This document shows positions 4,887-8,057 of a stretch of DNA of 8,057 bases, one piece after another. The number at the start of each line of letters is the position of its first letter. Within the stretch, counting starts at the first letter, position 1. Position numbers and translations under genes: made by a program. Source of the DNA: Halovenus sp. (lineage in GTDB: Archaea > Halobacteriota > Halobacteria > Halobacteriales > Haloarculaceae); contig JAQCNR010000163.1 in NCBI GenBank assembly GCA_028274925.1, forward strand, positions 1 through 8,057. Reading direction: 5' to 3'. The notes beneath the pieces are model-generated. The model worked only from the letters and a program-made list of their open reading frames with translations, searched no databases and was not told the DNA's origin.

Positions 4887-4892
4887 TTTTTG
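4887..4892 (+). promoter_or_regulatory. Weak TATA element of the acidic helical protein gene
   Basis: TTTTTG within GTTTTTGTAG lies 25-30 bp before the ATG at 4917. The match to TATA is weak but the spacing is right for a leaderless transcript. Confidence 0.4.
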
Positions 4893-4916
4893 TAGCTCAC
4901 AGTCGTACACTCGCTA

Positions 4917-5528
4917 ATGAGCAACTCGGCTGATGTCGACATCACGCGACTGCTGCGTGACCTCACACGGGAACTACAGGTGCTCAAGCGAGAACTCGAA
5001 CGAGAGGAGACGGCAGAACTCTCGACACGCCAGCAACTCTCGCAGTTCACGAGCGAGGTCGCAATTCCGGGATTGATTCTCCTGCTGGAGACGAATATCC
5101 GGGCGCTGAAACTGCTCCGACGAACGATTCGACTCGCCGAGGGGCGCCAACCGCGCAGCAAGTCAGACTCGTCAGGAGAAGTCCGCCGCCGGGCCGACGA
5201 ACTCGGCGCAGAAGCACTCTCTCGTCTGGACGACACGCTCGCGCGGGTGCAGTCCTCACTCGAAGCGGGTGGCGCGAACGACGAAGTGCAGCAGTTACTG
5301 GAGGAAGCACGGCAACTTCAGGAGACAGTGAGCCAGCAACTGCAGGCAGACGAGTCAGGAAGCGCTGACGTCGACAGCAGCCTCGCGACCGAGGACGAAG
5401 CCGATTCAGACGCTGTGACGGTGGATGTCGACGCTGAACTCCAGACCCTGAAGGATAATCTCGACGACGGACCAGATAATACCGATGCCAACAACGACGA
5501 TAGCGACGACCCGGGCGACGGTCGCTGA
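4917..5528 (+). CDS. Acidic helical/coiled-coil haloarchaeal protein next to nurA (203 aa)
   Basis: The protein is almost all helix. Residues 6-35 form an Arg/Glu-rich coiled-coil-like segment (LLRDLTRELQVLKRELERE). A more hydrophobic helix with FTSEVAIPGLILLLETNIRA (44-63) and LKLLRRTIRL follows. A second helical region spans about 85-145 (RADELGAEALSRLDDTLARV...). The last 55 residues are a very acidic, Asp/Asn/Ser-rich disordered tail. The pattern resembles a haloarchaeal domain-of-unknown-function family that I tentatively place as DUF7547; no function is known to me. The hydrophobic helix is probably amphipathic or peripheral rather than a clear transmembrane span. It ends 33 bp before nurA on the same strand, so a functional link to DNA repair is possible but only inferred. 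Confidence 0.85.
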   Translation: MSNSADVDITRLLRDLTRELQVLKRELEREETAELSTRQQLSQFTSEVAIPGLILLLETNIRALKLLRRTIRLAEGRQPRSKSDSSGEVRRRADELGAEALSRLDDTLARVQSSLEAGGANDEVQQLLEEARQLQETVSQQLQADESGSADVDSSLATEDEADSDAVTVDVDAELQTLKDNLDDGPDNTDANNDDSDDPGDGR

Positions 5529-5533
5529 TACTC

Positions 5534-5539
5534 TTTTAT
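5534..5539 (+). promoter_or_regulatory. TATA box of nurA
   Basis: TTTTAT within CTCTTTTATCC lies 23-28 bp before the nurA ATG at 5562 and 6-11 bp past the upstream stop. nurA therefore seems to have its own leaderless promoter in the 33-bp gap; the T-run may also help terminate the upstream transcript. Confidence 0.55.
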
Positions 5540-5561
5540 CCGTGGCCGCACAACGGCGGGT

Positions 5562-6821
5562 ATGACACTCGACCCCGTCCACGTGGACGGCATCGCCGAC
5601 CTCGCGACAGAAGTCCGGGCGGCCGTCGACGAGACGGACCAGACTGCACTCGCTGAACGGGCGTTCGCCGAGTTTCTCGACCCGCTGTACGACAGCAGCG
5701 GCAACGTCGTCCTCGAACCACTGGGGGAACACGGCAAACACAAGGTTTCGACGGCAGACATCGCTCTCACTGACGCGCCGTTCCCAACGCATCACGGCCT
5801 CGACGCGGGCACAATCAATCCGACGACGTTCAAAAACGGGCTCGTTGTCGATGTCTCGCAGGCGGCGATGGCTGGCGTTCCGTCAGATATCGACCTCCAC
5901 CGCGGCCGGACAATCGTGATGACCGTCCACACCAACGACACAGCGGCAAACTTCGAGGAAACTGACTGGCGGATGGACGACGAGGGGTACGCTCGCCGAC
6001 GCATCCTGCGCGCCCCGCGAGTCGACCGTCACGAGCAGGTCGTCGTCCACGCCCTCGCCCTCTATCTCGCCGAGAGTGACCACGCCCTCGAACAGCACGA
6101 AGTCGTCGGTGACCTGCTCGTGCTCGACGGGCCAATCTACCCGACGGGGCTGTTGAAGTGGGTCGAACGCGACCCCGAACTCGAACGACTCATCATCGAA
6201 CGCGAGGAGTTCACCGACGTCATCGGCAACTACATCGAACTTGTCGAGCGATTTGTCGACAGAGGTGTTCCGTTGACTGGCTTCGTCAAAAACAGCGCCT
6301 CGAAAGCGATAACGCGCGAACTGCGCCGCGTCAGTGGTGTCCCGTGGGTCGACGATAGTGATTTCTTCCGGCGCGTGCTCGAACGCCACGACGGGGAGAG
6401 CGAGTTGCAGACTGACACGCTGACGTTCACGGGCTGGTATCGCTCCCGGGCCGGCACTGACGGTGTTCTTGCTGACGGAACAATCGACCTCGACAGAGAA
6501 CGCAACCTCGATGACGAAGCCTACGAGGTGACCTTCTTCGTCATCTACGACCCCCGAGACGACCTGCTCTACCGGGTCGAAGCGCCGTATGCGTTCACCC
6601 GTGACGAGCAGCGCCGCGAGGCACTCACCACGCAGTTCCTCGGTGCAGTGGCTCGTGAGCGCGGCCCGCCGCTGGCCGTTGGCAAGGCTGACGAACTGGC
6701 CCGTATCGACCGCCCCGGGAAGGAAACAATCAGGCGACGCATCGAACACGCCTTCGAGAGTGACCAGCAAACGGATTACAACGACAAGCGCTGGGGGCCT
6801 GCTGAGTGGGTCGACCACTGA
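5562..6821 (+). CDS. nurA: NurA-domain DNA double-strand break repair nuclease
   Basis: The 419-residue product fits the long haloarchaeal form of NurA, the 5'-3' exo/endonuclease that acts with the HerA hexameric ATPase, alongside Mre11-Rad50, to resect broken DNA ends. Motifs in order: GLDAGTINPTTFKNGLVVD (79-97, with D81 a candidate metal-binding Asp), a helix VVHALALYLAES (161-172), LLVLDGPIYPTG (185-196, D189 as second acidic site), GFVKNSASKAI (240-250, K243), then VTFFVIYDPRDDLLYRVEAPY (strand plus R338 and E340), and a final KADELARID (375-383). These match NurA's spaced D...DG...K...R.E.P pattern, judged from memory. The catalytic set appears complete. No herA, mre11 or rad50 lies in the window. 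It has its own TATA element and follows the acidic helical protein gene. Confidence 0.82.
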   Translation: MTLDPVHVDGIADLATEVRAAVDETDQTALAERAFAEFLDPLYDSSGNVVLEPLGEHGKHKVSTADIALTDAPFPTHHGLDAGTINPTTFKNGLVVDVSQAAMAGVPSDIDLHRGRTIVMTVHTNDTAANFEETDWRMDDEGYARRRILRAPRVDRHEQVVVHALALYLAESDHALEQHEVVGDLLVLDGPIYPTGLLKWVERDPELERLIIEREEFTDVIGNYIELVERFVDRGVPLTGFVKNSASKAITRELRRVSGVPWVDDSDFFRRVLERHDGESELQTDTLTFTGWYRSRAGTDGVLADGTIDLDRERNLDDEAYEVTFFVIYDPRDDLLYRVEAPYAFTRDEQRREALTTQFLGAVARERGPPLAVGKADELARIDRPGKETIRRRIEHAFESDQQTDYNDKRWGPAEWVDH

Positions 6822-6862
6822 CCAGCCAGAAGACTCAGCACGCTCGACGACCAACTAGCAGT

Positions 6863-7093
6863 ATGTTCGGACAGCTCTGGTTGTTCGCCCTTGCCGCCCC
6901 GCTGCTCGCCGGGCTTGCTATCGGCCTGTACGTCCTCCGCAACATCGTCCGTGACGCCGCAGAACACGAACCGACCCACCCCAAGGCCGGGGAGAAACCG
7001 CCGCAGGAATCGTCCGGGAACGTCTGCTCGAACTGCAAGACAGCAAACGACCCGACCTTCGAGTACTGCTGTGAATGCGCAACGAAACTGTAG
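6863..7093 (+). CDS. Membrane-anchored zinc-ribbon protein (76 aa)
   Basis: One N-terminal hydrophobic helix (residues 4-25, LWLFALAAPLLAGLAIGLYVL) is followed by positively charged RNIVR, so the C-terminus is probably cytoplasmic. A Pro/Glu/Lys linker (32-52) leads to a zinc ribbon: C55-S-N-C58, then C69-C70-x-x... with C70-E-C72, giving C-x2-C-x10-[CC]-x-C. The usual arrangement is C-x2-C ... C-x2-C; C69 and C72 supply the second pair. Small zinc ribbons fused to a membrane helix are common in haloarchaea and uncharacterised. The ATG is 42 bp after the nurA stop with no clear TATA box, so co-transcription with nurA is possible. The stop abuts the convergent gene. Confidence 0.82.
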   Translation: MFGQLWLFALAAPLLAGLAIGLYVLRNIVRDAAEHEPTHPKAGEKPPQESSGNVCSNCKTANDPTFEYCCECATKL

Positions 7094-7444
7094 TCAGGAC
7101 TGCTGAACTGTATTTTCGTCTTCGTCGAGCACTTCGATTTCGACCGTGTCGCTATCGACGCCGAGGCGGACGAACTGTGTTCGGAGGTGTTCCTTGGCAG
7201 CCGTCAGTGCGGCCTCGCGGCTCTCGAACCCTCGTGGCATCGGTGACTCGAATGCGACCTGGACCTCGCGGCCCTCGATACTCTGTGTCTGGCCACCGCT
7301 TTCGACCTCGTAGAATTCGTCACAGACCCAGACGAAGGGTGCGTCTGTGTCTGGCGACCCGCTGTATTCGGGGGCTGATTCGCCCTCCTCGAATATCGTC
7401 CCCGTCAGCGCGCTATCGCCGGCCCATCCGCGGACAAGTAACAT
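7094..7444 (-). CDS. Conserved haloarchaeal protein of unknown function (116 aa)
   Basis: The product starts MLLVRGWAGDSALTGTIFEEGE. It appears to be an alpha/beta domain: strands FVWVCDEFYEVES (37-49) and REVQVAFESPMPRGF (59-73), a helix SREAALTAAKEHLRTQFVRLG (75-95), and a final strand TVEIEVLDED. It looks like a widely conserved haloarchaeal unknown (I tentatively recall DUF7113), but I cannot assign a function. A single cysteine (C41) sits in the WVCDEFYE stretch. The ATG at 7442-7444 lies 23-30 bp from a TATA-like element. The stop directly abuts the zinc-ribbon gene's stop with no spacer. Confidence 0.82.
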   Translation of the reverse strand: MLLVRGWAGDSALTGTIFEEGESAPEYSGSPDTDAPFVWVCDEFYEVESGGQTQSIEGREVQVAFESPMPRGFESREAALTAAKEHLRTQFVRLGVDSDTVEIEVLDEDENTVQQS

Positions 7445-7466
7445 ACCACAATCTACGCTGGCTCCG

Positions 7467-7474
7467 CTAAAAAG
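7467..7474 (-). promoter_or_regulatory. TATA box of the 116-aa gene, possibly also the aminotransferase terminator
   Basis: Minus-strand CTTTTTAG lies 23-30 bp before the ATG at 7444 and 14-21 bp past the aminotransferase stop. In the 43-bp gap between the two same-strand genes, the T5 run may serve both as a TATA element and as the U-run terminator of the upstream gene. Confidence 0.5.
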
Positions 7475-7487
7475 CCGTCCGTTCTAC

Positions 7488-8057
7488 TCAGAGCAGGTCT
7501 TCGGCTTCGAGTCGGTCGATGGCCTCTTGTAGTCGTTCCTTGCTGTTGGCGTAGGAAATCCGAGCGTAGCCCGGCGTCCCGAAAGCACTGCCGGGCACCG
7601 TCGCGACGTGCGCGTTGCTGATGGCGTCGTCGCACCACGCCTGGTCGTCCTCAGCCACTGGGAGCATCATGTAGAACGCACCCTGTGGCTCGGCAATCTC
7701 GACACCTCGGGACTCGAACTCCTCGACGAGGAAATCCCGGCGGGACTCGAACGCCTCACGCATCTCGGCGACAGCGTCGTCGGTGTTTTGCAGCGCCTCG
7801 ATACCGGCGTGCTGGACGAAGTTCGTCGCACAGGAGACGGAGTGGCCGTGGACCTTGCCAGCCTGGTCGACGATCTCTTCCGGCGCGGCGAAGTAGCCAA
7901 GCCGCCAGCCTGTCATCGCGTAGGCTTTCGAGAAGCCGTTGAGCGTCAGCGTCCGGTCGTCCATTCCATCGAGTGCGCCCAGACTCGTCTGCTCGACGCC
8001 GTCGTAGGTAATTTCGTCGTAGATTTCGTCAGAAATCACGAGGAAGTCGTGTTCGAC
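7488..8057 (-). CDS. PLP-dependent class I/II aminotransferase, C-terminal half (5' end outside window)
   Basis: The frame is open from the window edge to a stop at 7488-7490, giving 189 residues, about half of the usual 370-390. In fragment numbering: SDEIY (9-13), where D10 pairs with the PLP pyridine nitrogen and Y13 with its hydroxyl; NGFSKAYAMTGWRLGY (40-55), with K44 the Schiff-base lysine and R52 a phosphate contact; and YARISYA (164-170), where R166 would bind the substrate alpha-carboxylate. These place it in the AspC-like I-gamma group (aspartate or aromatic aminotransferases), acting in cytosolic amino-acid metabolism; exact substrate is not readable. All catalytic residues visible in this half are intact. 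A GTG at 8039 is internal, since homology continues upstream of it to the window edge. Confidence 0.93.
   Translation of the reverse strand, partial: VEHDFLVISDEIYDEITYDGVEQTSLGALDGMDDRTLTLNGFSKAYAMTGWRLGYFAAPEEIVDQAGKVHGHSVSCATNFVQHAGIEALQNTDDAVAEMREAFESRRDFLVEEFESRGVEIAEPQGAFYMMLPVAEDDQAWCDDAISNAHVATVPGSAFGTPGYARISYANSKERLQEAIDRLEAEDLL

Noticed and set aside
5883..6854. Long minus-strand frame (323 aa) antisense to nurA
   Set aside because: Mirror of the nurA codons; the plus frame has clear NurA motifs and its own TATA box.
1..8057. CRISPR array, tRNA, rRNA, transposase or prophage genes
   Set aside because: No regularly spaced repeats, cloverleaf-like segments, terminal inverted repeats with a transposase, or phage proteins were seen on either strand.

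Overview
The window looks like a piece of a haloarchaeal (class Halobacteria) chromosome. It is GC-rich, and its proteins are loaded with Asp and Glu and poor in Lys. Several of them follow halobacterial types I recognise: DpsA, a soluble Htr transducer, haloarchaeal NurA, and short CxxC and zinc-ribbon proteins. Most genes have an archaeal TATA-like element about 22-32 bp before the start codon and no Shine-Dalgarno sequence, which fits largely leaderless transcription. The genus cannot be fixed by eye; a Haloarcula-like relative is plausible.

Left part (1-3418): the C-terminal end of an unidentified gene runs directly into a convergent DUF4177 gene. Next is a 45-residue membrane protein, divergent from a glutaredoxin-like protein. 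The glutaredoxin gene converges on a cytoplasmic chemotaxis transducer (htr) whose N-terminal sensor resembles a reduced, heme-less globin domain. A two-gene minus-strand operon follows: an MTH1187-family thiamine-binding protein, then an EamA/DMT permease.

Middle (3419-4916): dpsA, the iron-storing mini-ferritin, has an intact ferroxidase centre and an AT-rich promoter. It is followed by about 450 bp with no convincing gene. Next comes a small minus-strand gene for a 53-residue CxxC/H/C protein. Its TATA box is bracketed by two 16-bp palindromes of the DtxR/SirR/MntR metal-repressor type, which is the most interesting signal in the window.

Right part (4917-8057): an acidic helical protein gene lies just before nurA (DSB-repair nuclease); no herA is visible. 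A membrane-anchored zinc-ribbon protein follows, then a convergent conserved haloarchaeal protein, and finally the C-terminal part of a PLP-dependent class I/II aminotransferase.

No rRNA, tRNA, CRISPR array, complete insertion sequence or prophage gene is visible. The possible new biology is a metal- or redox-responsive locus: dpsA beside a tiny, probably metal-binding protein under apparent double metal-repressor control.
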